Shown in pieces: positions 1 to 8,335 of a DNA stretch of 59,749 bases. A model generated the notes under the pieces. It saw only the letters and a program-made list of their open reading frames with translations, did not search any database and was not told the origin of the DNA. This DNA is from an uncultured Marvinbryantia sp. (lineage in GTDB: Bacteria > Bacillota > Clostridia > Lachnospirales > Lachnospiraceae), in NCBI GenBank assembly GCA_934373455.1, contig CAKRON010000005.1, positions 1-59,749 on the forward strand, written 5' to 3'. The position numbers were made by a program, and so were the translations under genes. The stretch's first letter is position 1. Each line of letters starts with the position of its first letter.

Positions 1-180
1 TCTCAATGCTGAAATCAACAGGTTTGAAAGAATCAGAACCGCCATGGTAGACAATCCCATTCCCAGACCATTCTTTACCGATGTGGTAACTGCCAGTGTC
101 GGACACATACCCAGCACGAGGATAAATGTTGGATTTTCTTTTATGATACCATTTAAAATTCGCTCTTTATATGGATTCAT
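1..180 (-). CDS. rnfE: Rnf complex subunit RnfE, N-terminal part (runs off the window)
   Basis: The first 60 codons of a membrane protein read leftward off the window edge. RnfE is an integral membrane subunit of the Rnf complex, which moves electrons from reduced ferredoxin to NAD+ while pumping Na+ or H+. The visible N-terminus (MNPYKERILNGIIKENPTF, then LVLGMCPTLAVTT and the start of a helix) is typical of RnfE/NqrD, including the Cys in the GMCPTLAV segment. It begins 14 bases after the rnfD-rnfG stop, so it continues the operon in the usual C-D-G-E order; rnfA and rnfB would lie outside the window. Confidence 0.9.
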   Translation of the reverse strand, partial: MNPYKERILNGIIKENPTFILVLGMCPTLAVTTSVKNGLGMGLSTMAVLILSNLLISALR

Positions 181-194
181 CACTCGCACCTCCT

Positions 195-1757
195 TTACTC
201 TGCCGCACTGCTAATCAAGTACAGTGCCGCGTTCATTGCATTTGTTACAGCGGTGGAAGTAATGGTTGCACCACTGAGTGCCTGGATATCATTTTCTCCG
301 GAAGCACCATCTTTCACAAGATTAAATGAACCGGACTTACCAATAAACTGATTCATGAAGTCTGGATTCTGTGCATTCATACCAAGTCCTGCTGTTTCAT
401 TGATGGTAAGGAATTCCATACCTGTTACCATCTTGTCTTCAGAAATACCGACTGTAATTGTGATATCTCCGCCAAAACCGTCTTTGGATGTTACATTTAC
501 AACATAACCTGCTGCTTTTCCTGAAGCATCAACACCTTGATATACACTTTCAAATACGATGTTACCATAAGTACCGTTGGAAATATCACTGTCAGATGTT
601 GCCAGTTCTTCTGCCTTTGCTTCCAGATCTTCAGACTCTTCAAAGTCTGCTGCATCCGGGCATACGGATACATATGCAGCTACTGCTGCCGCTTCTTCTG
701 CCTTCTGGATAGGGCCCTTGGTCATCTCATAAGCAGCACCCAGTGCCAGACCGGCAATTACCGTAATAACCAGAAGAGAAATAGCTGGTTTGTACGTCTT
801 GAAAGAAACAGCTGCATCTTTGCTTCCCATTGCATTTGCTTCATAACCAAATGCAGTCGGCATTGTCACACGTTCAATCAATGGTACCAGAAGGTTACTA
901 ATGATAATTGCGTAAGATACACCTTCTGCCGATGCTCCATATGTACGGAAAACACCTGTCAGGATACCAAGCAGAACTGCATATACAACTTTACCCTTTT
1001 CTGTCATAGGGCTTGTTACATAATCTGTTGCCATAAAGATGGCACCCAGAAGCAGTCCTCCGGAACAGATTTCAGATGCTACAAAAACAGGTGAAAATCC
1101 ATGTCCGCCAAAAATAAACTCAAACACTGCAAAAGTCACTACATAAATTACCGGAATTTCCCATGTGATGACTTTTCTGATCAGCAGGTATGCTCCACCA
1201 ATCAATAACGCCAATGCGGATACTTCTCCGATTGTTCCGGAAATAAATCCAAGGAACGCATTAGTCAGATTTGTACTTCCCTCAGAAGAAAGCTGCACCA
1301 GAGGCGTTGCACCTGATACACCATCTACAGAGAAATCGCTCATTAACTTTGTAAAGGAAATCAGCAGGAAACATCTTGCTCCAAGAGCCGGGTTCATGAA
1401 GTTCTGTCCGATTCCTCCAAAAAACTGTTTTACAAAAATAATTGCAAAAACACTTCCTAATACCGGAATCCACAGCGGAATCTCCGGTGGCATATTCATG
1501 CCGATCAAAAGTCCTGTTACCAGTGCACTTCCATCTGTAACCGTCACTTTCTGACCTGTTATTTTCTGAAATGCATATTCTGATAAAATTGCAGACGCTA
1601 CAGATATCAGCAATACCCAAAGCGCATAGATTCCAAAACGATATACTCCAAATGCAGATGCCGGAATCAGGGCTATTGCCACATCTAACATAATACTTCT
1701 TGTTGTCTCTCCACTGCGGACATGCGGTGAGGAAGACACATTAAAAAAACCGTTCAC
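195..1757 (-). CDS. RnfD-RnfG fusion protein, Rnf electron transport complex
   Basis: A 520-residue polypeptide that joins two normally separate Rnf subunits. Residues about 1-310 are RnfD, a multi-helix membrane protein with the flavinylation motif DGVSGATPL near residue 145 (predicted FMN-carrying Thr151). Residues about 325-520 are RnfG, with one membrane anchor at about 325-345, an extracytoplasmic FMN-binding domain, and a second motif LSGATITS near residue 494 (predicted FMN-Thr498). The reading frame is open throughout, with no stop or restart at the junction near residue 315. Each half is close to the length of the free subunit. rnfC lies 11 bases upstream and rnfE 14 bases downstream. 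The role is inferred from family knowledge: electron transfer between RnfC and the ion-pumping core. Confidence 0.9.
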   Translation of the reverse strand: MNGFFNVSSSPHVRSGETTRSIMLDVAIALIPASAFGVYRFGIYALWVLLISVASAILSEYAFQKITGQKVTVTDGSALVTGLLIGMNMPPEIPLWIPVLGSVFAIIFVKQFFGGIGQNFMNPALGARCFLLISFTKLMSDFSVDGVSGATPLVQLSSEGSTNLTNAFLGFISGTIGEVSALALLIGGAYLLIRKVITWEIPVIYVVTFAVFEFIFGGHGFSPVFVASEICSGGLLLGAIFMATDYVTSPMTEKGKVVYAVLLGILTGVFRTYGASAEGVSYAIIISNLLVPLIERVTMPTAFGYEANAMGSKDAAVSFKTYKPAISLLVITVIAGLALGAAYEMTKGPIQKAEEAAAVAAYVSVCPDAADFEESEDLEAKAEELATSDSDISNGTYGNIVFESVYQGVDASGKAAGYVVNVTSKDGFGGDITITVGISEDKMVTGMEFLTINETAGLGMNAQNPDFMNQFIGKSGSFNLVKDGASGENDIQALSGATITSTAVTNAMNAALYLISSAAE

Positions 1758-1768
1758 AATTCTTCCTC

Positions 1769-3094
1769 CTATTTCTTCTTTCTTCTTTCCGCTGCAACAG
1801 CCTGACGCATCTGTTTAAATGCCTGAGTCAGCGGTCGTTTTGCCGGACAGATGAATGTACAGCATCCACATTCGCAGCATTCCATACCATTCAATGCAGT
1901 AAATTTCTCCATATCGTAATGCTGGGCAGCTTCCATCAGCTTCTGTGGAATCACATGAGATGGACAGACCTGTGCACACTTTCCGCATCGTATACAAGCT
2001 GTCTCTTCGTATTTTTCAACTTCATCTTCCATAAAACAGGTCAGCGCAGATGAAGTCTTTACAACTGGCACATCTACGGTAGATAATGCCATTCCCATCA
2101 TCGGACCGCCTGATATTACCTTTTTCACGCCATCCTTTAACCCACCAGATGCCTCTACCAGTTCTGCATAGGAAGTTCCGATCTTAACATTGTAGTTACC
2201 CGGCTGATTGATACCACTTCCTGTGACTGTAAAAATTCGGCGCATAAGTGGTGTTGTCTCACAAACTGCCATATGGATTGCAATCACAGTATCCACATTG
2301 TCAACGATACATCCTGCATCCGCAGGAAGCTTGGTAGAATTGATTTTCCTTCCTGTCACTGCATAAATCAGATTACGTTCTGCTCCCTGTGGATACTTGG
2401 TCTGCAGAGTCCGTACTTCAATGCGATCCTCATTCTTTACCAGTTCTTCAAGATTCTTAATACCGGTTGGTTTATTCGCTTCTATTGCAATCACACCTTT
2501 GGCATGATCAAACAACTGCAGCATTACTTTTAATCCACTGACTATTTTCTCCGGGCACTCCAGCATCATCCGATAATCGCTGGTCAGATATGGCTCACAC
2601 TCTGCTCCATTTACAATTATGTAGTCGATCTCATCTGGATTCTTCGGCATCAATTTTACATGTGTCGGAAACCCTGCACCTCCAAGACCTACGATACCTG
2701 CAGATTTTACCGCATCGAGAATCTCAGTCTTAGACATCTTTGCATAATCTCTGTACTGTCCTAATCCTTCGATCGGAGTATAGTTGCCATCATTTTCTAT
2801 AATGATAGATTCTACTTTTGCTCCTGAAACAGTAAGTCTAGGCTCAATCGCCTTCACCTTTCCAGAAACAGAACTTACAATATTGGCTGATACAAATCCA
2901 CCTGCTTCAGCTATCATCTGTCCCATAAGAACCATATCGTTTTTCTTTACGACTGGTTTCGCCGGGGCACCGATATGCTGTGAAAGCGGATATACCAATT
3001 CTCCCTTTGGGAGGTAAGTCTGAACCGGGCAGTCTTTTGTGAGCTTTTTGCCATCATCCGGATGGACACCGCCCTTGAATGTTGGTAGTTTCAT
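1769..3094 (-). CDS. rnfC: Rnf complex subunit RnfC, ferredoxin/NADH-side iron-sulfur subunit
   Basis: 441 residues, a normal length for RnfC. It carries the NADH/FMN-binding fold (GLGGAGFPTHVKL near residue 135, then VNGAECEPYLTSDYR) and two C-terminal 4Fe-4S clusters with motifs CIRCGKCAQVCP and CCECGCCTFICP. It is a membrane-associated subunit at the NADH end of Rnf. The basic C-terminus (ERRKKK) is short and lacks the long repeats of some proteobacterial RnfC proteins. It is the first visible rnf gene, and an AAGGAG ribosome binding site precedes the ATG. A TATAAT-like box lies upstream near 3140, but no convincing -35 box was found. Confidence 0.95.
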   Translation of the reverse strand: MKLPTFKGGVHPDDGKKLTKDCPVQTYLPKGELVYPLSQHIGAPAKPVVKKNDMVLMGQMIAEAGGFVSANIVSSVSGKVKAIEPRLTVSGAKVESIIIENDGNYTPIEGLGQYRDYAKMSKTEILDAVKSAGIVGLGGAGFPTHVKLMPKNPDEIDYIIVNGAECEPYLTSDYRMMLECPEKIVSGLKVMLQLFDHAKGVIAIEANKPTGIKNLEELVKNEDRIEVRTLQTKYPQGAERNLIYAVTGRKINSTKLPADAGCIVDNVDTVIAIHMAVCETTPLMRRIFTVTGSGINQPGNYNVKIGTSYAELVEASGGLKDGVKKVISGGPMMGMALSTVDVPVVKTSSALTCFMEDEVEKYEETACIRCGKCAQVCPSHVIPQKLMEAAQHYDMEKFTALNGMECCECGCCTFICPAKRPLTQAFKQMRQAVAAERRKKK

Positions 3095-3227
3095 ACTTTC
3101 TCTTCTCCTTATCTTTTCAGCTTTTTACGCAGCTTTATATTATATAAGCATAAACTCTTTTTCTATCATTTTCAACAATTTCTTTTTAAAAATAGTTATT
3201 TTTTTGTCAACATTCGATAGTTTATTA

Positions 3228-3737
3228 TCAAACTTTTGGAATATGCTTCTGAATCTGACCTCCTAAAATTCCGATCAGACCGCCAGTTATGCACCCTGCC
3301 GCCAAAAGTACCGGAAAATAGGTAAATACCGCACCATTCTCCAAAATTACCGCTGCCATCAGCAATTGTCCTACATTATGTGCAATTCCACCAGCTATAC
3401 TTACCCCTGTTGGCAGCAAAATTTTCCTTTTCTGGAAGATCCACATAACCAAAAAACTTAACAGTCCACCCGCCATACTATACAAAAACGCTGATCCGTT
3501 TCCAAATGTGATACTCACCAGTATAATTCTTACCATAGAAATCAAAAATGCTTCCTGCGCACTCAAAGAATATAATGCAAGAAAAACTACCAGGTTAGCC
3601 AGTCCCGGCTTCACCCCAGGTATCCCAATCGGCAGTGGAATCAGAACTTCTATATAACTAAGCACCATAGCCAATGCAATCAATACCCCGTATAATGCGA
3701 CTCTGCCTGCTGCAGAACGTTCTCGTTTCTTTTTCAT
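3228..3737 (-). CDS. Gx transporter family membrane protein (Hpre_diP_synt_I type)
   Basis: 169 residues with about five hydrophobic segments and a basic N-terminus. The segments PLPIGIPGVKPGLANLV and ITFGNGSAFLYSMAGG are typical of the small family once called heptaprenyl diphosphate synthase component I and now treated as a Gx (substrate-specific, ECF-S-like) transporter. In Clostridia this gene often sits next to rnf, usually with a NusG-domain-II lipoprotein; I found no reading frame for that partner here. It precedes rnfC in the same direction with a 133-base gap. The substrate is unknown. Confidence 0.75.
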   Translation of the reverse strand: MKKKRERSAAGRVALYGVLIALAMVLSYIEVLIPLPIGIPGVKPGLANLVVFLALYSLSAQEAFLISMVRIILVSITFGNGSAFLYSMAGGLLSFLVMWIFQKRKILLPTGVSIAGGIAHNVGQLLMAAVILENGAVFTYFPVLLAAGCITGGLIGILGGQIQKHIPKV

Positions 3738-3799
3738 TATCGTTTACCTCACCATATGTGTTCCATTCATCTTTCACATGAAAAAATTTTCTGACTAAG

Positions 3800-3830
3800 C
3801 AAAAACAGCATGATCTATCTTGACCATGCT
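3800..3830 (-). terminator. Rho-independent terminator of the LCP gene
   Basis: On the minus strand a 9-base stem AGCATGGTC / GATCATGCT (one G-T pair) with a six-base loop is followed by GTTTTTGC. It lies 24 bases after the stop of the LytR-CpsA-Psr gene and separates it from the Gx transporter gene. Confidence 0.75.
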
Positions 3831-3853
3831 GCAATCGTAACATATTTTCCAAA

Positions 3854-4891
3854 TTACCAGATACCTGTAACGGATGCTATTTCATTGCTGATTTCCTGCA
3901 CTGCATCGGATGAAGTATAATTTTCACTTCCATATAAATAAGCATGTAGCTGGCTCACATTATCTTGCAGATTCACCGGTATAACACAATCACTGTTATT
4001 CACTTCCATTGTAGTTTTATCAAAAGGGAAGCCTACTGTCTCATCCATTGTGTACTTTCCTATTCCAGATGCCAGTTTTAACAGTTCTGCCGCTGACAAA
4101 CTGGTAGATACCATCGGTAAAATCGTATCTATCACATCATTCAACATAAAAAGATCACAATCCTGTGCTTTCTTCAGCACCTGCTCCAACACTGTCCGCT
4201 GTCTTTCTGTTCTTTCATAGTCTAGTCCGATATATCGGATTCTGCTGTACGCCAAAGCCTGCATACCATTCAAATGCTGTAATCCAGGTCCCGGGACATC
4301 CTCACATTCCATTCCCAGTACCTCCCGCTCTTCCACCAGGTAGCCGTTAAGCCATACCACTTCTCCTTCTGAAAGTGTAATATCCACACCTCCGAAAAGA
4401 TCCACCAGTTTCACAAGAGCCTGAAAATTCACCGTGACATAATCGGTGATATTCAAATCCAGATTTTTATTCAGCATGCTGAGTGACTGCTGTACTCCGC
4501 CAATCGAATATACTTCTGTACACTTTCGGTATTCTCCTCCTGTCGTATCCAGATAGGTATCCCGATAAACCGATGCCAGATGTACTTCTTTTGTAGCATT
4601 TTCGATACTGCACACCATGATCGTATCACTGTTTGTCCCAGAGTCCAATGCTCCGGATCTGGAATCTACACCGAAAAATGCCAACGTCGTATAGTTCTTC
4701 ATACGATTTCTCTCATCTTCTGATATATCGGTATTCACTACCAGCTGATCTTCCTGTATATTAGTTCTCGTAATCTTTGTATATTTATATGCAATAAATA
4801 ATGCAAAAGCCATTGCCGCCAGAATTACAATTTCAAAAAAGAACTTGATCCAGCGAAATCGTTTTTTCTTTTTTCTTTTCTTTTTGCTCAT
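3854..4891 (-). CDS. LytR-CpsA-Psr (LCP) family glycopolymer ligase
   Basis: 345 residues. There is a very basic cytoplasmic N-terminus (SKKKRKKKKRFR), one membrane helix at about 17-38, and an extracellular LCP domain. Visible LCP motifs are FFGVDSRSG near residue 73, SDTIMVCS near 88 (metal- and pyrophosphate-binding Asp), a VYRDTYLD segment, and LAYSRIRYIGLDYERTERQR near 215, which holds the conserved Arg residues. LCP enzymes attach wall teichoic acids or capsule polymers from undecaprenyl carriers to peptidoglycan. A GAAAGGAC ribosome binding site precedes the ATG. It stands alone and is divergent from the ABC-F gene, so the polymer it attaches cannot be read from its context. Confidence 0.9.
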   Translation of the reverse strand: MSKKKRKKKKRFRWIKFFFEIVILAAMAFALFIAYKYTKITRTNIQEDQLVVNTDISEDERNRMKNYTTLAFFGVDSRSGALDSGTNSDTIMVCSIENATKEVHLASVYRDTYLDTTGGEYRKCTEVYSIGGVQQSLSMLNKNLDLNITDYVTVNFQALVKLVDLFGGVDITLSEGEVVWLNGYLVEEREVLGMECEDVPGPGLQHLNGMQALAYSRIRYIGLDYERTERQRTVLEQVLKKAQDCDLFMLNDVIDTILPMVSTSLSAAELLKLASGIGKYTMDETVGFPFDKTTMEVNNSDCVIPVNLQDNVSQLHAYLYGSENYTSSDAVQEISNEIASVTGIW

Positions 4892-4962
4892 GACCTGTCC
4901 TTTCTGTATTCTGCCTGTGGTTTTTTGTTCTTTGATTTACTAAACATACGCATAATATTATA

Positions 4963-4992
4963 AGTATAGCATATCTGCGTTATTTCCTCAAT
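4963..4992 (-). promoter_or_regulatory. Probable sigma-A promoter of the LCP gene
   Basis: Minus-strand boxes TTGAGG and TATACT, 18 bases apart, about 70 bases before the start codon. A TATAAT overlaps just downstream. Confidence 0.45.
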
Positions 4993-4999
4993 AAACACT

Positions 5000-5027
5000 T
5001 GCATTTTTCAAATTATCAGTTACAATA
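5000..5027 (+). promoter_or_regulatory. Probable sigma-A promoter of the ABC-F gene
   Basis: TTGCAT and TACAAT, 16 bases apart, end 47 bases before the ATG at 5075. Confidence 0.5.
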
Positions 5028-5074
5028 CAGTATGAGACTTATTAGATAGTTATTATATGTTAAGGAGATTTTTT

Positions 5075-6712
5075 ATGATCAGTGCAAATAATGTGACACT
5101 GCGTATTGGTAAAAAAGCATTATTCGAAGATGTGAATATAAAATTTACCGAAGGCAACTGTTATGGTCTGATCGGCGCCAACGGTGCCGGAAAGTCCACA
5201 TTTTTAAAAATTCTGTCCGGAGAACTGGACACCACAAATGGAGATATCGTCATTACACCGGGACAGCGTCTTTCCGTTCTGGAACAGAACCATTTCAAAT
5301 ATGATGAATATCCGGTTCTGGATACCGTTATTATGGGAAATCAGAGACTATACGATATCATGAAAGAAAAAGAAGCCATCTATGCGAAACCAGATTTTTC
5401 TGATGAAGACGGAATCCGTGCCAGCGAACTGGAAGGTGAATTTGCAGAGATGAATGGATGGGAAGCAGAATCTGACGCTGCACAGCTGTTAAATGGTCTG
5501 GGTATTGACACAGAACTTCATTATGCAATTATGAAAGACTTAAGCGGTAGTGAAAAAGTCAAAGTTCTGCTTGCAAGAGCCCTGTTCGGTAATCCTGATA
5601 TTCTTCTCCTGGATGAGCCTACCAACCACCTGGATCTGGCTGCTATTGAATGGCTTGAAGAATTCCTGATTAACTTCGAAAATACCGTAATCGTCGTATC
5701 CCATGACCGTTATTTTCTGAATAAAGTATGTACCCACACTGCCGACATTGACTATGGTAAGATTCAGCTCTATGCCGGAAACTATGATTTCTGGTATGAA
5801 TCCAGTCAGCTGATGATCAAGCAGATGAAAGAAGCGAACAAGAAAAAGGAAGAGAAGATCAAAGAACTTCAGGAATTTATTTCCCGATTCAGTGCCAATG
5901 CTTCCAAATCCAAACAGGCTACTTCCAGAAAACGTGCTCTGGAAAAAATTGAGCTGGATACAATCAAGCCGTCCAGCCGTAAATATCCATACATTGATTT
6001 CCGTCCAAACCGTGAAATCGGTAACGAAGTTCTGTCTGTAGAAGGACTGACCAAGACCATCGAAGGTGTAAAAATCCTTGATAATCTGACATTTACCGTT
6101 GGTCATGATGACAAAATCGCCCTGGTTGGTGGAAATGAACTTGCAAAGACTGTTCTGCTTCAAATCCTCTCCGGCGAAATGGAACCAGACTCTGGAAGCT
6201 ATAAATGGGGTGTTACTACTACCCAGTCCTACTTCCCGAAAGATTACACCAAAGAATTTGACAATGATCTGATCATTGTTGATTGGCTGACACAGTATTC
6301 TGAAATCAAAGATGCCACATATGTACGAGGTTTCCTTGGACGTATGCTCTTTGCCGGTGATGACGGAGTAAAGAAAGTAAAAGTTCTCTCCGGTGGTGAA
6401 AAGGTACGCTGCCTGCTTTCAAAGATGATGATCAGCGGTGCCAATGTTCTGCTTTTTGATGAACCTACCAACCACCTGGATATGGAATCAATCACCGCAT
6501 TGAATAATGGTATGATCAAGTTCCCTGGTGTAATTATTTTTACATCCCGTGACCACCAGATCGTTCAGACAACTGCTAACCGTATTATGGAAATTCTTCC
6601 AAACGGTTCCATGATTGACAAGATCACTACCTACGATGAATATCTTGCAAGTGACGAAATGGCAAGAAAACGTCAGGTATACACAGCAGATACTTCTGAA
6701 GAAGATAACTAA
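5075..6712 (+). CDS. ABC-F family ATPase (YkpA/YbiT-like), soluble
   Basis: 545 residues from the ATG preceded by TAAGGAG (an ATG 18 bases earlier has no site). Two nucleotide-binding domains and no membrane segment. NBD1 has Walker A GANGAGKS near residue 34, signature LSGSEK, LDEPTNHLD and VSHDRY. A charged linker of KK/EE repeats at about 245-300 is the ABC-F interdomain arm. NBD2 keeps LSGGEK and FDEPTNHLD, but its P-loop reads GGNELAKT near 352 and the H-switch reads TSRDH, so it is degenerate. ABC-F proteins act on ribosomes, either as translation factors or as antibiotic protection. The overall likeness is to the housekeeping YkpA/YbiT branch, where I believe a degenerate second P-loop is common. 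Confidence 0.88.
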   Translation: MISANNVTLRIGKKALFEDVNIKFTEGNCYGLIGANGAGKSTFLKILSGELDTTNGDIVITPGQRLSVLEQNHFKYDEYPVLDTVIMGNQRLYDIMKEKEAIYAKPDFSDEDGIRASELEGEFAEMNGWEAESDAAQLLNGLGIDTELHYAIMKDLSGSEKVKVLLARALFGNPDILLLDEPTNHLDLAAIEWLEEFLINFENTVIVVSHDRYFLNKVCTHTADIDYGKIQLYAGNYDFWYESSQLMIKQMKEANKKKEEKIKELQEFISRFSANASKSKQATSRKRALEKIELDTIKPSSRKYPYIDFRPNREIGNEVLSVEGLTKTIEGVKILDNLTFTVGHDDKIALVGGNELAKTVLLQILSGEMEPDSGSYKWGVTTTQSYFPKDYTKEFDNDLIIVDWLTQYSEIKDATYVRGFLGRMLFAGDDGVKKVKVLSGGEKVRCLLSKMMISGANVLLFDEPTNHLDMESITALNNGMIKFPGVIIFTSRDHQIVQTTANRIMEILPNGSMIDKITTYDEYLASDEMARKRQVYTADTSEEDN

Positions 6713-6770
6713 AAAATATCCTGATAATCATCAGGCTTGACCAGCCAATGATTTATCAGGATATTTTTTA
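6713..6770. terminator. Bidirectional terminator between convergent genes
   Basis: A long imperfect hairpin: ATATCCTGATAATCAT pairs with ATGATTTATCAGGATAT around a loop of about 16 bases, with A6 on the left and T6 on the right. It can therefore stop transcripts from the ABC-F gene (+) and the desulfidase-like gene (-). Confidence 0.85.
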
Positions 6771-6836
6771 TGATCAAATGTTTTTCATCTGCAATTTCAG
6801 AAACATGTTTTTCGTTTACACAGGCACGATGAATTC

Positions 6837-8111
6837 CTATTCTATCATAATTTTAATAATCTCATCATTCGTCCCCGCCATGCCATCTTTTCCGAGACGT
6901 CCGATATTGCGAATGGTATTATCGGCTCCTTTTGCCACGAGTCCGTCTCCACCATAGAACTGCTGTCCCCGAATATACATCTCATATCCAAGAATACCGG
7001 CATTCACCGACGATGCTATTTTAGCCGCACAGGATGGTTTTGCTCCATCGCAAATAATACCAGAAACAATTGCCAAACCATTTACAATGGTATGTGTAAC
7101 TTCTTTGTAATTACCGCCTCGCAGATATGCTATTCCAGTACCTGCCGCAATTCCCGCACAAACAGCCCCACAGAATGCGGAGAGTCTTCCTATTCCTGTT
7201 TTTTGATGTATCGCTACCAGATTGGAAAGTGTCAGCGCACGATACATTTTCTCTTCTCCGGACTGCAGCTCTTTCGCATATTCAACAACCGGTACAGAAC
7301 ATGTAATTCCCTGATTTCCTGATCCGGAATTAATCACAACCGGAAGTTCACAACCACTCATTCTGGCATCTGATCCTGCCGCTGCCTTCGCACAGGCACG
7401 ATTACGGATCCCATCTCCCCACGCATCAAGCAACACCTGACCAATACAGGCACCATACGGATGTTTCATTCCTTCTTCTGCAATTGCCATATTGCAGTCC
7501 ACCTGATGATCCAGAATATCTTTTACATCTGCAATATCACATGTCATTGCAAAATCCCATATATCTTCCATATCCAGAAGGCTGCGGTCTGTCAGACCTT
7601 CCTCATGATCACCTTCTACCATCGTCTCCAGCAATGTTTTCCCATTTTTTTCTTCCAGCACAATATTCGTGTGATAATTTGTAATACGCACTTTTGCCGT
7701 ATCTTCTCCACAAAAAGCCGTAATAAGAATATCAAATACATGCTCACTGTTTAAGTGACAAATTTCTATCTCTGTTTGTTCCGCATATTGCTGAATTTCT
7801 CTGCATTCTTCCTCTGTTACTTCTGAAATAACCTCCAGCCTTTTCTCAGCTTTTCCTGCAACAATCCCAGCTGCAACAGCTGCCTGAATGCCTTTCATTC
7901 CTCCTGTATTCGGAACAACTACTGATTTTACATTTTTTATGATACTTCCGCTCACTTCTACGCTTATTTTTTCCGGAAGTTTTCCAAGTATCTCTCTGCA
8001 TCTTGCCGCCGCATATGCAAGTGCAATCGGCTCTGTACATCCCATTGCTGTGATTAATTCTTCTTTTAGAATCTGAACATATGCACAGTATTTCTCACTC
8101 TGTCTATCCAT
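6837..8111 (-). CDS. UPF0597 / L-cysteine desulfidase-like protein (serine dehydratase alpha-like)
   Basis: About 424 residues. The start is placed at the ATG preceded by AGAAAGGA; another ATG lies 21 bases upstream with a poorer site. The N-terminal motif MGCTEPIALAYAAA is the hallmark of the UPF0597/CyuA-CdsB family, in which the Cys helps hold a 4Fe-4S cluster. Further conserved Cys-containing stretches are GSGNQGITCSVPV, FCGAVCAGIAAG and GIICDGAKPSCAAK. Characterised members split L-cysteine to pyruvate, ammonia and sulfide. Length and motifs fit a full-size enzyme. It is a single gene with its own promoter and a terminator on each side. Confidence 0.85.
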   Translation of the reverse strand: MDRQSEKYCAYVQILKEELITAMGCTEPIALAYAAARCREILGKLPEKISVEVSGSIIKNVKSVVVPNTGGMKGIQAAVAAGIVAGKAEKRLEVISEVTEEECREIQQYAEQTEIEICHLNSEHVFDILITAFCGEDTAKVRITNYHTNIVLEEKNGKTLLETMVEGDHEEGLTDRSLLDMEDIWDFAMTCDIADVKDILDHQVDCNMAIAEEGMKHPYGACIGQVLLDAWGDGIRNRACAKAAAGSDARMSGCELPVVINSGSGNQGITCSVPVVEYAKELQSGEEKMYRALTLSNLVAIHQKTGIGRLSAFCGAVCAGIAAGTGIAYLRGGNYKEVTHTIVNGLAIVSGIICDGAKPSCAAKIASSVNAGILGYEMYIRGQQFYGGDGLVAKGADNTIRNIGRLGKDGMAGTNDEIIKIMIE

Positions 8112-8160
8112 ATACAATCCTTTCTCAGCCATTTACAGCCCATTTGTAGAATTATCTCTG

Positions 8161-8189
8161 ACAATATCACAGATATTATTTGGCATCAA
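8161..8189 (-). promoter_or_regulatory. Possible promoter of the cysteine desulfidase-like gene
   Basis: Minus-strand TTGATG and TATTGT, 17 bases apart, about 50 bases before the chosen start. Confidence 0.4.
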
Positions 8190-8251
8190 TCATAATTGTG
8201 CACTTCTCCATAGTACACAGTTTTCCAAGTCTGTTTTTGTGCTAAATACAC

Positions 8252-8291
8252 AAAAAGGGAGGGTATGGCTCATTATGAGTCATACCTTCCC
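8252..8291 (-). terminator. Terminator of the carAB operon
   Basis: On the minus strand GGGAAGGTATG pairs with CATACCCTCCC (one wobble) around a loop of about 13 bases and is followed by TTTTTG. It lies 45 bases after the carB stop. Confidence 0.88.
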
Positions 8292-8335
8292 CTATCTTAG
8301 AACTGTCTGTTCTCAGATAATTCTTTTTTAATTTC

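Noticed and set aside
3658..3852. A 64-codon frame between the Gx transporter and the LCP gene, considered as the missing NusG-II protein
   Set aside because: It overlaps the Gx gene in another frame, crosses the LCP terminator and has no lipobox or NusG-II features.
5540..6163. A 207-codon minus-strand frame inside the ABC-F gene
   Set aside because: It lies opposite conserved coding sequence, has no ribosome binding site and no recognisable domain.
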